Origin: Orobanche coerulescens
Lineage: Eukaryota; Streptophyta; Magnoliopsida; Lamiales; Orobanchaceae
Length of the DNA stretch: 64,000 bases
Assembly: GCA_033398695.1 (NCBI GenBank)
Contig: CM065815.1
Location: forward strand, 13,298,501-13,362,500
Reading direction: 5' to 3'
This document shows, piece by piece, positions 23,487 to 34,564 of this stretch. The first letter of the stretch is position 1, and each line of letters opens with the position of its first letter. The notes under the pieces were generated by a model that was not told the DNA's origin, did not search any database, and worked only from the letters and a program-made list of their open reading frames with translations. A program made the translations under genes and the position numbers.

Positions 23487-24380
23487 TCAGTTTGGAGATT
23501 TGATGATAGGTGCAGAGCTTAACATTGATTTGAGTGTCTTAAAAGCTTTTAGACAATGATCATCAAATACAAAAGGTGTGTCTTTTGAAAGTAAATTACA
23601 AAATGGCCTTGAGATTTTGCTAAAATCTTTGATGAATCGACGGTAAAAATCAGCATGGCCTAAGAATGACCGAATTTCTTTAATCGTTCGTGGGGGTGGA
23701 AGACTGGATATTAAATCAACTTTAGATTTGTCCACCTCAATTCCTTTTTCAGAAATCACATGTCCTAAGACAATTCCTTTTTTAACCATAAAATGACATT
23801 TTTCCCAGTTTAGGACAAGATTTTTCTCCTTACACCTAACCAACAGTTGGGTTAAGTGGTGTAAACATTCATCAAAGCTAGACCCGAATACAGAAAAATC
23901 ATCCATAAAAATTTCCAAAAACCGCTCAACCATGTCAGAGAAAATGCTCATCATACACCGCTGAAAAGTAGCAGGTGCATTACATGACCAAATGGCATTC
24001 GTCGGTAAGCAAAAGTTAGAAAGGACGGGTAAAAGTGGTTTTTCTTGATCTTCGGGAGCAATGGGAATTTGGTTATAGGAATATCCATCAAGAAAACAAT
24101 AATAAGCATGGCGGCTAACCTTTCTAGCATTTGATCAATAAAAGGAAGTGGAAAGTGATCTTTTCTTGTAACGAGTTCAATTTTACGTAATCAATACTGG
24201 ACTCTCCATCCGATTTGAATTACGGTTGGAACAAGTTCATTTTCTTCATTCGTGATTACGGTTATGCGATTTCTTTGGAACTATATGAGCAGGTGACCAA
24301 GAGCTATCGAAATAGAGTAGATGATCCTACATCTAAGAGTTTGATTATTGCAGCTCTTACAACTTCTTTCAAATTAGGAT
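23487..24380 (-). pseudogene. AT1 pol: reverse transcriptase, broken
   Basis: The clean part (23954-23487) has the catalytic box FLEIFMDDFSVFGSSFDECL, then VLNWEKCHFMVKKGIVLGHVIS and IRSFLGHADFYRRFIKDFS. Upstream (24380-23955) only pieces are readable (YSYNQIPIAPEDQEKTTF-type and CNAPATFQRCM-type blocks) in shifting frames, so the N-terminal palm is damaged. It belongs between protease (24710 and upward) and RNase H. Confidence 0.88.
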
Positions 24381-24804
24381 TTAGTCTTCTTTGAAATTCT
24401 CGGGAAGTTTTCGCATTTTCTTCAAGGTGAATTCGATGCATGCATATAGAAGGACTAATACCTTTAATATCGGAGATGGTCCATTTATTGCTTCTTTATG
24501 TTCTTTAAGAACATTTATTAACTTATCTTCTCGTTCTTCATCTAAATCAGATGCTATGATGACAGGCAGGGTTTCTGATGGTCCTAAAAATGCATATTTT
24601 AGAGATTCAGGTAATGGATTAAGCTCTATTTTTGAATCGTCAATAGGTACTTCTTTATTCATTTGACTCTCAAGTGGTTCAGTTTTAGCTTTCCATTTAT
24701 CATTATCCAATAATGGTGTAGACTCTAGTAAAGAATTTACTTCATTAATTGAACTGTCGATATCAAAATCTGAGCCAAAATGAGCAAGACAGCTTTCAAA
24801 AAGA
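24381..24804 (-). pseudogene. AT1 pol: protease-RT linker
   Basis: Carries the conserved Athila-type block LPESLKYAFLGPSETLPVIIASDL and EEREDKLINVLKEHKEAI just before RT. It joins the protease segment at 34118-34554 once element A is removed: the Asp-rich run at the A insertion site continues directly as DDLFESCLAHFGSDFD. A frame slip occurs in the GPSPILKVLVL stretch. Confidence 0.85.
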
Positions 24805-25053
24805 TCATCTGTAATATCCGCTTTTTTCTTTCCCTTGTATTTTTATTTTTGATGTATTTCTCGGTCGTAGTGACCCTCGTGTATCTTACAGTGTATCTTT
24901 TCCGTCATCTATTGATCTGATTCTCGTTATTGTTATACGGAACCGCTGTTTCGGGGTTGCCGTGTATCCATTCTATGTTTCGATGCGTCTTGAGATGTTC
25001 CGTTTAACGTCTCGTTCATATTCCGGTGTTTTGGACCGTTTATATTTCGTACC

Positions 25054-25602
25054 TAGCGCACGCTATCTTTTCTGCATAGCGCACGCTAGGGGTCACTTAG
25101 TAGCGCATGCTACGATTTGTTTAAATGGCGCGCTAGAGGCAAGCCACAGGAGTGGCGATCGATTCTAGCCATCTGGTGGTGGATTAGCGTACGCTATGTA
25201 TGCTAGCGCACGCTAATGTTGGGAGTTAGCGCCTGTTGAGATGCCGTAGCGTGCGCTAGTGTGGATGTCGATCTTGGGCGATGCGCCTTTGGACTCTCGA
25301 TGCCCGGTAGCGTGCGCTATTGGTCGATAAGCGCGCTACCAATATACTTTAGCGCCACGCTACGTTTGGTCGATAAGCGCGCTAACCGGATCAGTGTGTC
25401 TTGCGACGATTTAGCTTCGGACTCGGTGATGTCGGTAGCGCACGCTATTGGTCGATAGCGCGCTCTGAGAGGTTATTAGCGCACGCTACGTTTGGAGTAA
25501 GCGCACGCTAACGGCGAAGTCGCTCTTGGGTGGGCGCTAACTATTTTGGCCTGTAATTTTATCCCGTTAGCGCACGCTAACCTTGAGGATTAGCGTGCGC
25601 TA
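25054..25602 (+). repeat. Palindrome array TAGCGCACGCTA in A 5' LTR
   Basis: Units start at 25054, 25077, 25101, about 25124 (2 bp short), then 25185, 25204, 25227, 25247, more up to 25460-25510, and a final pair at 25568 and 25591. The commonest step is 23 bp. Several units are damaged by small indels. The copy in the other LTR is 32156-32705. Confidence 0.93.
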
Positions 25603-25605
25603 ACA

Positions 25606-25630
25606 CTCCCTGGCTATATAAACCAGGGAG
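25606..25630 (+). promoter_or_regulatory. A LTR core promoter: TATA box framed by an inverted repeat
   Basis: ctccctgg, then ctatataaa, then ccagggag: perfect 8-bp arms around a TATA box, 3 bp after the last palindrome of the array. The same structure is in the 3' LTR at 32709-32733. Confidence 0.75.
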
Positions 25631-27028
25631 TTGACCCAGATGAACACATCATTTTCATTTCTTCTCTCCCCGCGACGCAGAACCTCTCCAGGCGATTTCC
25701 AAGCAATTCTTCCCTTCGATTATTTCAGGCATCCTCTACCTTGAGTTTTTGAAGTAGATTAACAACACCTACTTATGTTCTTCATCATCAATCCAAGGTA
25801 AATCTCTTAGAACCCTACTTTTGGGCGATTTGGGGGTTTTGGGATTTTCTTCCGATCCGTTCCATTTTGTTGGTGGATTCATGATGAATATGATTAAACT
25901 TGTCAATATCATTAGTTTCCCTACGGATTCATGGTATATTTTCATGGTTTTGCGGAATCGAGAGGGTTTGGTTCTGATCCGCCCTCGTTGTTATTTTTGT
26001 ACGAATATACATGAATCGTAGGCGCATTTTCGGGTGTATTCTATTTCCGTATTCGTCTAGAGTTGGTTGTAATTATGTTCTTCGAATCGTTAGGTTCGGT
26101 TCCGTTGATTCCTAGCGTTCGTCGGTGATTATCCTTTCCATTCGTTGCGTCGTCAATTATTCAAGGCAAGTATTTTTGGAAACCTTTATGCTTAACGTGA
26201 AATGGTAATGTATATTGTGTGTAATTTGCTGACCTCGGGAGGGTCCGACGGGATCACGGAGGGAATCTATGGCTTCGTCCTGGATTCATGAGTTTGATTT
26301 GCTAGCCAGCTCGGGAGGGTCCTTAGAGGCCTCGAGTGGGATTCGTGGCTTCGTCCCGGTCCTAGGTGACGTGTGGTGCTTGGTTTGTTTTATGAATGTG
26401 GCCAGCTCGGGAGGGTCCTTAGAGGCCTCGAGTGGGATTCGTGGCTTCGTCCCGGTCCTAGGCAATTTAATTGTGACTGTTTGTTTCCGGAAAAGACATG
26501 TCTGGTTTTGGTTTGTGAAATGATATTGGTGCATGTACTATGAAACGTGTAAGCGATTGGTTTGCCTTGATTACTTGTACTAGCGTAATTGCTAACCCCT
26601 TTGGGGACCCGTTTTGGGGAAATTCTTGTTATGGATTTCAGGTTATGATTATCCGGACGAGCGAGAACCGGGACAGTACGAGGAAGTGGGCAAGTTTCGA
26701 TGACATGTGCATTTGGGTCTTCTTATTTCTTTTGTTCATTTCGATTTGGTTGTTTCCACAGTTATAAACTTATAGATTGTACTCGCGAGTACTTAGACTT
26801 TTCATTTCAAACTCCGTGTTGTATTATCATAAATTGCTACATTGTCAATTGTTACTCATTTCGTCGGTTATTTCGGGTGTACTTTCATGTGATGTATTAT
26901 TTGATTGTGTATCCTCGCTAACCGAGATGGTTAGTCGAGGGGTGTTCGTTTGTTGTAGCCTGGTGGGTCCAATGTAGGGGTCCACTGCGCTGTAATATAC
27001 TCCGAATATCTCGGGGTGTTACAGAAAA

Positions 27029-27040
27029 TGGTATCAGAGC
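27029..27040 (+). other. A primer-binding site (tRNA-iMet)
   Basis: tggtatcagagc, an exact match to the common plant iMet-complementary PBS, 5 bp after the LTR end. Confidence 0.92.
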
Positions 27041-27259
27041 TCTAGGTTTATGGATACCTAGGCTTGTCGGTTATTTGGGTCTAGTCGTGTTTTGTTTCGC
27101 ACATTGTCACACCGCTGCCGGCATCTCAGTACTTCCAGTTTTCGTAAGTTTCCTTACTCGATTCTTTACTTTCTCGTACTGTATTCCGTTTCTTGGACTG
27201 TGATTATTCTCCATCTTTTACTTATCATCGAGTTGCTTTTGCCACCTCTTATCACCAGC

Positions 27260-28357
27260 ATGGATGCTGGAAGGGGACGTGGTCGTGGCCGTGGACGCGG
27301 TCGAGGACGTGGGGCAGCCGGTGGGGCGACCACGTCGCATTCTTCGGGAGCCGGCAGTACCGGCGACCGTCACAGTCATGCTTCCTCTCAGGAGCGCGCC
27401 GACCTTGGTATTGCGGCCGTTATGCAGCAAATGTTAAACCAAATGGCGGCGATAGCTCAAGTGGTTCAAAACCCCGATCAGGCCCATGCTAATCGGGGCG
27501 GAGCAGACCGTTGGCTCTAAGATGTCATCAAGATGTACCCTCCTCAGTTTTCGGGAGCATCAGACCCGGTCGGCTGGGAGGGGTGGATCAAGGAGATATC
27601 TAAGGTCTTCGTTGCCACCAACTGTCCCGAGGACCGTAAGGTCCCCATCGCCCAGTACTTTCTCACTGGGGACGCTATGGATTGGTGGGAGGCCATGGGC
27701 CCCAAGGATCATGTTGCTTCGTGGGCCGAATTTCAGGAGTTGATGGAGACTGAATATTGCCCGTGGCCGGTCAGACAGGCTCGAGTGCATGCTTTCTATG
27801 ATGCTCAACCACGGGATATTCCCGTATCTCAAGCTATTGCCGATTTTAACAAGGAGTTGGGCTATGTGAAGACCCAAGTTGTCGAAGAGAGCGACAAAAT
27901 TTTCCATTTTTCCAGGAGGATGAAACTGTCCATTCGGGACTATATGTCTGGGCTCGTCTGTACTACCTTGAAGGATTATCAGAGTCGAGATCTTGCTTAT
28001 GATATGTCGGTGACGGATAGCGATTTGGCTCGTGAGAGCAAGAAGCAGAAGTCGGTCGGAAATTTTTCTGGTCCCAAGAGTGGAGGCCAGCAGAAATCTC
28101 AGGCTGCAAATATTTCTACGGGCGGTTCGGCTCGTTTCTCTGGGAGCTTTCGGAGTGCCGCCGAAAACGTCGTCCGGGACCCCAGATGCTTTAACTGTGG
28201 CAAGCCAGGCCACGTGAACCGGGATTTTCCTCGTCCACCTTTGACTTGTCATACTTGTGGTCAGTCGGGCCACAAAGCTTCTTTTTGCGAGAAGCTCAGA
28301 CAGTTTCGCAGCGCCCGTTCTTCTCACCCAGCACCTATGGAGCCGAGTGTGAACTAG
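27260..28357 (+). pseudogene. A gag, with two in-frame stops
   Basis: Starts [16 protein letters not shown] (Arg/Gly-rich, likely RNA-binding), ATG at 27260. A TAA at 27518-27520 falls between RWL and DVIKM; the frame continues with the capsid domain (FSGASDPVGWEGWIKEISKVF, YFLTGDAMDWWEAM). Two zinc knuckles follow: CFNCGKPGHVNRDF (last Cys replaced by Phe) and CHTCGQSGHKASFC. A TAG at 28355-28357, where B has CAA, ends the frame before protease. Gag would form the capsid. B has a stop at the equivalent first position. Confidence 0.9.
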
Positions 28358-29884
28358 GGCTCATTTGCTCCGCCGCCTCCACCGAGTGCCGGCCGAGGTA
28401 GGGGTCGGGGTCAGCCCGCTAGAGGAGGAGCTTCCAGTGCCGGCTCTGCCCAGCCGCATATCTACGAGATGAGGAGGACCGATGATCCAGCAGCTACTGT
28501 GACGACAGGTACCGTCCATATCCATTCCCATCCTGTCAGTGTGCGTTTTGATTCGGGTGCTACGCATTCATTCATTTCTCTAGAGTGTGTACGCCGTTTG
28601 AGTCTCGACTGCTTGTCACCTTGCGAGCCTTTCATCGTTAAACTTCCTAGCGGTGATAGAATTGTCGGTGATCGAGAAGTCCGGGACTGTTCTGTGATTA
28701 TTTATGAGAGGGCTTGGCTCTCTAATCTTATTGTCGTGGGTATCGAAGGTGAGGATTTGATTCTCGGGGATGATTGGCTCGAGCGGCATGGTGCAATCAT
28801 GAACTACCGCACGAGGATCATTACCATGTTAGCCGAGGACGGCACTGAACACTCTTTCGCGGGGCGAAAGAGAAACCAGAAGTTTGTTATTAACGCCTTG
28901 AAGGCGGTGAAACTCCTGCGAAAGGGGTGTACTGGTTATTGGTGCTACCCCTTGAAGGCGGAGAAATGTGGAGTCGAGCTTTCGTCGATTCCAGTCGTTA
29001 GTGAGTTTCCTGATGTATTTCCTGACGAGTTGCCGGGATTTCCACCGGATCGTAAGGTTGAGTTTTTTATAGAATTAGAGCCGGGCGCGGCTCCGATTTC
29101 GAAGGCGTCGTATCGCATGGCACCTTCAGAGATGTCAGAGTTGAAGAAGCAGTGGAGTGAGCTTCTTGAGTCAGGGTATGTTCGACCGAGCGCCTCGCCT
29201 TGGGGTGCACCGGTCCTGTTTGTGCGGAAGAAGGATGGTTCACTACGTTTGTGTATCGACTATCGCGAACTAAACAAAGTGACCATCAAGAACAAGTATC
29301 CTTTGCCGAGGATTGATGACTTGTTCGATCAGTTGCAGGGAGCTGCGGTATTCTCGAAGATTGATTTGAAATCGGGGTACTATCAGCTCCGAGTGAGGGA
29401 GTCCGACGTGCCGAAAACGGCTTTTCGGACGAGATACGGACATTATGAGTTTGTAGTTATGCCTTTCGGGTTAACTAATGCGTCGGCGGTGTTCATGCAG
29501 TTGATGAACAAAGTCTTTATCGAGTATTTGGATAAGTGTGTCGTCGTCCTCATTGACGATATTCTTATTTATTCGAGGAACGAGGAAGAGCATGCCCATC
29601 AGTTGCGGGTAGTGTTAGACATTTTGAGGACCGAGCAACTCTATGCAAAGTTCTCGAAATGTGAGTTCTGGCTGAAAGAAGTGATGTTTTTAGGTCACGT
29701 GATTTCATACGAGGGGGTTCGTGTGGATCCGCAGAAGATTGAGGCAGTGTTAGATTGGGCACCGCCCAAGAATGTGAAAGAGATCCGTAGTTTCTTGGGA
29801 TTGGCTGGCTATTATCGTAGGTTCGTCGAGGGTTTCTCGAAACTAGCTCGGCCACTTACACAGTTGCTCCAAATCAGAAGTTAA
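28358..29884 (+). pseudogene. A pol: protease and reverse transcriptase
   Basis: In frame with gag. The protease box is [13 protein letters not shown] (catalytic DSG) and the [12 protein letters not shown] block follows. The linker is [19 protein letters not shown] has [50 protein letters not shown], and the catalytic box [11 protein letters not shown] (usually F-I-D-D; the two Asp are kept). It ends [21 protein letters not shown], then a small rearrangement near 29870-29890 that removes a few codons and shifts the frame relative to B. Confidence 0.92.
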
Positions 29885-29889
29885 ATGCG

Positions 29890-30467
29890 GGACCGACGAG
29901 AGGCAGTCGAGTTTTGAGGAGCTGAAGAAGCGTTTGACTTCAGCCCCGGTTTTGGCGTTGCCATGTGGCAACGAGGGATTCGCCATTTATAGCGATGCTT
30001 CGGGTCAGGGTCTTGGGTGCGTATTGATGCAGCACGGCAAGACCATTGCCTATGCGTCGAGACAGTTGAGGCCGTATGAGTTTGACTACCCTACTCACGA
30101 TTTGGAGTTAGCGGCAGTTGTCTTTGCGCTCAAGATTTGGCGTCACTATCTTTTCGGCTCTGCATGTCAGATTTTTACCGATCATAAAAGTCTGAAATAC
30201 ATATTTACTCAGCGGGAGTTGAATATGAGGCAGAGAAGGTGGCTAGAGCTGATTAAGGATTATGACCTCGAAATCCTTTATCATCCGGGCAAGGCGAACG
30301 TCGTGGCCGACGCCTTGAGTTGGAAACCGATTGCGTTGCGAACGCTTGAGGTCCTTACGTCTCAGTCTGAGCTTCGGCGGGCTTTGATTGAGTTTGATGT
30401 TGAGGTTTGTTGCCTGGGCTGTCGGGCAACTTTGTGCTTTAGAGGTTTCATCGTCTTTGATCGATGA
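29890..30467 (+). pseudogene. A pol: RNase H
   Basis: [18 protein letters not shown] carries the first Asp. Then [40 protein letters not shown] and the end block [11 protein letters not shown] frameshift near 30400 breaks the link to integrase; B shows the uninterrupted version. The domain degrades the RNA template in the RT complex. Confidence 0.9.
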
Positions 30468-31877
30468 GATTAAGCTGAAGCAGTTAGAGGATCCGATGAT
30501 CACTCAAATCCGAGAGAACGTTCTTAAGGGAAAGTCCCCTGGGTTTGTGATTCATGAGGTTGGTGTTTTGAGATTCCAGAGTCGACTTTGTGTGTCGAAC
30601 GACTCCGAGATGAGATAGAGTATTCTGCGCGAGGCCCATGCTACACCTTACTCCGTTCATCCTAGTTCGAGTAAGATGTACAAGGACCTAAGGAGGAATT
30701 TCTGGTGGAATGATATGAAGGAAGAGGTCGCGCAGTTTGTGGCGAGATGTTTGACTTGTCAGCAGGTCAAAATTGAGCATCAGCGACCGGCTGGATTATT
30801 GCAGTCACTTCCCGTTCCGGAATGGAAATGGGAAGACATATCTATGGACTTCATTACGAGTTTGCCGAGATCGAGATCGGGCATGAATATGGTTTGGGTG
30901 ATTGTCGATCGCCTGACCAAGTCGGCACATTTTCTGGGCATCAAGGACACTTGGGGCCCGGAGAAGTTGGCTCGTGTATTTATCGCGCAGATTGTGAGGC
31001 TTCACGGTACTCCGAAGTCTATTGTTTCGGATCGTGATGGCCGTTTTGTATCGCACTTTTGGCAAGCTGTACATAAGGCGTTGGGTACTCGTTTGCGTTT
31101 GAGTACCTCTTTCCATCCTCAGTCAGATGGACAGTCGGAACGCACTATCCAGACGTTCGAGGATATGTTGCGTGCGTGCGCTCGATTGAGCGGCGGGAGG
31201 AGCATTTGCCATTGATCGAATTCACGTACAACAATAGTTGGCACACGTCGATTCGGATGGCACCGTACGAGGCACTTTATGGGCGGCGATGTCGATCACC
31301 GATTTGTTGGAATGAGGCGTCCGATTTGGTCGGGACCGAGCCGGATGTCGTTTTAGAGACGAGGCGGAAGATAGAATTAATTCGGGAACGGATGTTGACG
31401 GCCCAGTCGGCGAAGTCATATGCCGATGTCCGTCGTCGACCTTTAGAATTCGAGGTGGGAGACCACGTTTTGCTTAAGGTGTCGCCGACGAGAGGAGTTT
31501 TCCGTTTCGGGAAGAAGGGGAAGTTGAGTCCGAGATTTATTGGACCCTTCGAGATTCTCGAGCGAGTCGGTGGGTTAGCATACCGTTTGGCGTTACCCCC
31601 GGCCCTGAGTCATGTTCATAGCGTTTTTCATGTTTCCCAGCTGAGGAAATATGTCCCGGATCCTAGTCACATCATCGATTATGGTGAGATTGATATCGCC
31701 GAGGATATTACCTTCGAGGAGCGTCCCTTGAAGATTTTGGAGCATCGCGAGAAACGACTGAGGCATAAGACCATCCCTTTGGTCAAAGTGCAGTGGTCAA
31801 AACACAGAGTCGAGGAGGCAACTTGGGAAACCGAGGATAGCATGCGTGCTAGATACCCTGAGTTGTTAGTTTCTTAA
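30468..31877 (+). pseudogene. A pol: integrase with C-terminal chromodomain-like block
   Basis: The zinc region is partly visible ([26 protein letters not shown]). The core has [11 protein letters not shown] (Asp), IVSDRDGRFVSHFW (Asp) and SFHPQSDGQSERTIQ (Glu). A TAG near 30616 (CAG in B) and a frameshift near 31170 interrupt it. The C-terminal end (HVSQLRKYVPDPSH, ILEHREKRLRHKTI, VQWSKHRVEEATWETEDSM) matches the chromodomain-like tail of plant Tekay/Del chromoviruses, thought to direct insertion to heterochromatin. Confidence 0.9.
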
Positions 31878-31912
31878 GTTTCGGGACGAAACTTGTTTTT
31901 AGAGGGGTAGAA
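31876..31912 (+). other. A pre-PPT hairpin and polypurine tract
   Basis: aagtttcg-gga-cgaaactt (31876-31894) is a perfect 8-bp stem directly after the pol stop. PPT agaggggtagaa abuts the 3' LTR. The same arrangement is in B (59406-59442) and T (14072-14110). Confidence 0.8.
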
Positions 31913-34117
31913 TGTAATATCCGCATTTTTCTTTCCCTTGTATTTTTATTTTTGATGTATTTCTCGGTCGTAGTGACCCTCGTGTATCTTACAGTGTATC
32001 TTTTCCGTCATCTATTGATCTGATTCTCGTTATTGTTATACGGAACCATTTGTTTGGGGTTGCCGTGTATCCATTCTATGTTTCGATGCGTCTTGAGATG
32101 TTACATTTAACGTCTCGTTCATATTCGGTGTTTTGGACCGTTTATATTTCGTACCTAGCGCACGCTATCTTTTACGCATAGCGCACGCTGAGGAGTCACT
32201 TAGTAGCGCACGCTACGATCAAGTTTAAATAGCGCGCTAGAGGGCAAGCCACAGGAGTGGCATTGCGATTCCGACCCTCTGGGTGGTGGATTAGCGTACG
32301 CTATGTATGCTAGCGCACGCTAATGTTGGGAGTTAGCGCACGCCGAGATGCCGTAGCGTGCGCTAGTGTGGATGTCGATCTTGGGCGGTTGCCACCTGGA
32401 CTCTCACGATGCCGTAGCGTACGCTATTGGTCGATAGCGCGCGCGCTACCAATATACTTTAGCGCACGCTACGTTTGGTCTATAGCGCGCTAACCGGATC
32501 AGTGTGTCTTGCGGTTGCTTACGGACTCGGTGATGTCCAGTAGCGCCGCGCTATTGGTCGATAAGCGCTACCGAGAGGTTATTAGCGCACGCTACGTTTG
32601 GAGTAGCGCACGCTAACGGCCAGAAGTCTGGCTACTGGACTGGACGCTATGGCCTGTAATTTTATCCCGTTAGCGCACGCTAACCTTGAGGATTAGCGTG
32701 CGCTAACACTCCCTGGCTATATAAACCAGGGAGTTGACCCAGATGAACACATCATTTTCATTTCTTCTCTCCCCGCGAGAACCTCTCCGGGCGATTTAGA
32801 GCGATTCTTCCCTTCGATTATTTCAGGCATCCTCTACCTTGAGTTTTTGAAGTAGATTAACAACACCTACTTGTGTTCTTCATCATCAATCCAAGGTAAA
32901 TCTCTTAGAACCCTACTTTTGGGCGATTTGGGGGTTTTGGGATTTTCTTCCGATCCGTTCCGTTTTGTTGGTGGATTCATGATGAATATGATTAAACTTG
33001 TCAATATCATTAGTTTCCCTACGGATTCATGGTATATTTTCATGGTTTTGCGGAATCGAGAGGGTTTGGTTGTGATCCGCCCTCATTGTTATTTTTGTAC
33101 GAATATACATGAATCGTAGGCGCGTTTTCGGGTGTATTCCATTTCCGTATTCGTCTAGAGTTGGTTGTAATTATGTTCTTCGAATCGTTAGGGTTCCGTT
33201 GATTCCTAGCGTTCGTCGGTGATTATCCTTTCCGTTCGTTGCGTCGTCAATTATTCAAGGCAAGTATTTTTGGAAACCTTTATGCTTAACGTGAAATGGT
33301 AATGTATATTGTGTGTAATTTGCTCACCTCGGGAGGGTCCGACGGGATCATGGAGGGAATCTATGGCTTCGTCTTGTATTCATGAGTTTGATTCGCTAGC
33401 CAGCTCGGGAGGGTCCTTAGAGGCCTCGAGTGGGATTCGTGGCTTCGTCCCGGTCCTAGGTGACGTGTGGTGCTTGGTTTGTTTTATGAATGTGGCCAGC
33501 TCGGGAGGGTCCTTAGAGGCCTCGAGTGGGATTCGTGGCTTCGTCCCGGTCCTAGGCAATTTAATTGTGACTGTTTGTTTCCGGAAAAGACATGTCTGGT
33601 TTTGGTTTGTGAAATGATATTGGTGCATGTACTATGAAACGTGTAAGCGATTGGTTTGCCTTGATTACTTGTACTAGCGTAATTGCTAACCCCTTTGGGG
33701 ACCCGTTTTGGGGAAATTCTTGTTATGGATTTCAGGTTATGATTCTCCGGACGAGCGAGCACCGGGACAGTACGAGGATGTTGGCCAGGGTCGTTGACAT
33801 GTGCATTTGGGTCTTCTTATTTCTTTTGTTCATTTCGATTTGGTTGTTTCCACAGTTATAAACTTATAGATTGTACTCGCGAATACTTAGGCTTTTCATT
33901 TCAAACTCCGTGTTGTATTATCATAAATTGCTACATTGTCAATTGTTACTCATTTCGTCGGTTATTTCGGGTGTACTTTCATGTGATGTATTATTTGATT
34001 GTGTATCCTCGCTAACCGAGATGGTTAGTCGAGGGGTGTTCGCTTGTTGTAGCCTGGTGGGTCCCATGTAGGGGTCCACGGCGCTGTAATATACTCCGAA
34101 TATCTCGGGGTGTTACA
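31913..34117 (+). repeat. A 3' LTR
   Basis: 2205 bp, aligns over its length with 24810-27023. The differences are concentrated in the palindrome array, where each copy has its own small indels. The tandem 62-bp segment is present here too (33399 and 33495). Confidence 0.95.
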
Positions 34118-34564
34118 TCATCATCGTCCATTTTTGGAAAGAAATAAGGACCCATACTCTCTATCATATTTACCTCACAGACATCATCAAGATCATCATG
34201 TTGTTGAGAAATGTTAAACATATTTAGTTCAACAGTCATATTTCCAAAAGAAAATTTTATGATGCCATTTCTACAGTTAATTAATGCATTTGAAGTAGCT
34301 AAAAATGGCCTTCCTAAAATGACAGGGATTTGATCTTTGGTATTCTCAACAGGTTCAGTGTCTATGACTATAAAATCAACAGGAAAGTAGAATTTATCTA
34401 CTTGAATCAGAACATCCTCTACGATTCCTCGAGGTATTTTTATAGATCTATCAGCTAGTTGAAGTATCACAGATATTGATTTTAGCTCCCCTAATCCAAG
34501 TTGTGTATAAACAGAATATGGTAATAAATTCACACTGGCTCCTAAATCAAGCAAGGCTCGTTTA
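34118..34564 (-). pseudogene. AT1 pol: aspartic protease
   Basis: Carries ALLDLGASVNLLPYSVYTQL, the Athila-type protease site (D-L-G in place of D-S/T-G), then LQLADRSIKIPRGIVEDVLI and ILGRPFLATSNALIN. It is flanked on both sides by younger insertions: A (with TSD) at the 3' side and C2 at the 5' side. The protein chain reads through once they are removed. Inferred role: processing of the AT1 polyprotein. Confidence 0.9.

Larger units (their letters stand above)
24810..27023 (+). repeat. A 5' LTR
   Basis: 2214 bp, TGTAATATCCGC...GTGTTACA. It contains the palindrome array (25054-25602), a TATA box inside an inverted repeat (25606-25630), and a 62-bp segment repeated at 26305 and 26401 (gccagctcgggagggtcc...cctagg). 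The right copy is 31913-34117. Confidence 0.95.
24810..34117 (+). mobile_element. A: Ty3/gypsy chromovirus (Tekay/Del-like), complete but inactive
   Basis: 9.3 kb. LTRs 24810-27023 and 31913-34117; TSD tcatc (24805-24809 and 34118-34122). tRNA-iMet PBS at 27029-27040, and PPT agaggggtagaa at 31901-31912. One gag-pol frame (27260-31877) is interrupted by stops at 27518, 28355 and about 30616 and by frameshifts near 29870-29930, 30400 and 31170. Pol order is protease, RT, RNase H, integrase, then a C-terminal chromodomain-like block, which places it among chromoviruses. Inserted in AT1 protease/RT. Confidence 0.95.

Noticed and set aside
26269..26523. Small ORF with two identical segments in the A LTR
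   Set aside because: It only reads the 62-bp tandem segment of the LTR; the same in the other LTR copy. No evidence for a protein.
27560..28327. 255-codon minus-strand open frame opposite A gag
   Set aside because: Antisense shadow of the gag gene; a similar shadow occurs opposite B gag (55085-55792). No protein family recognised.
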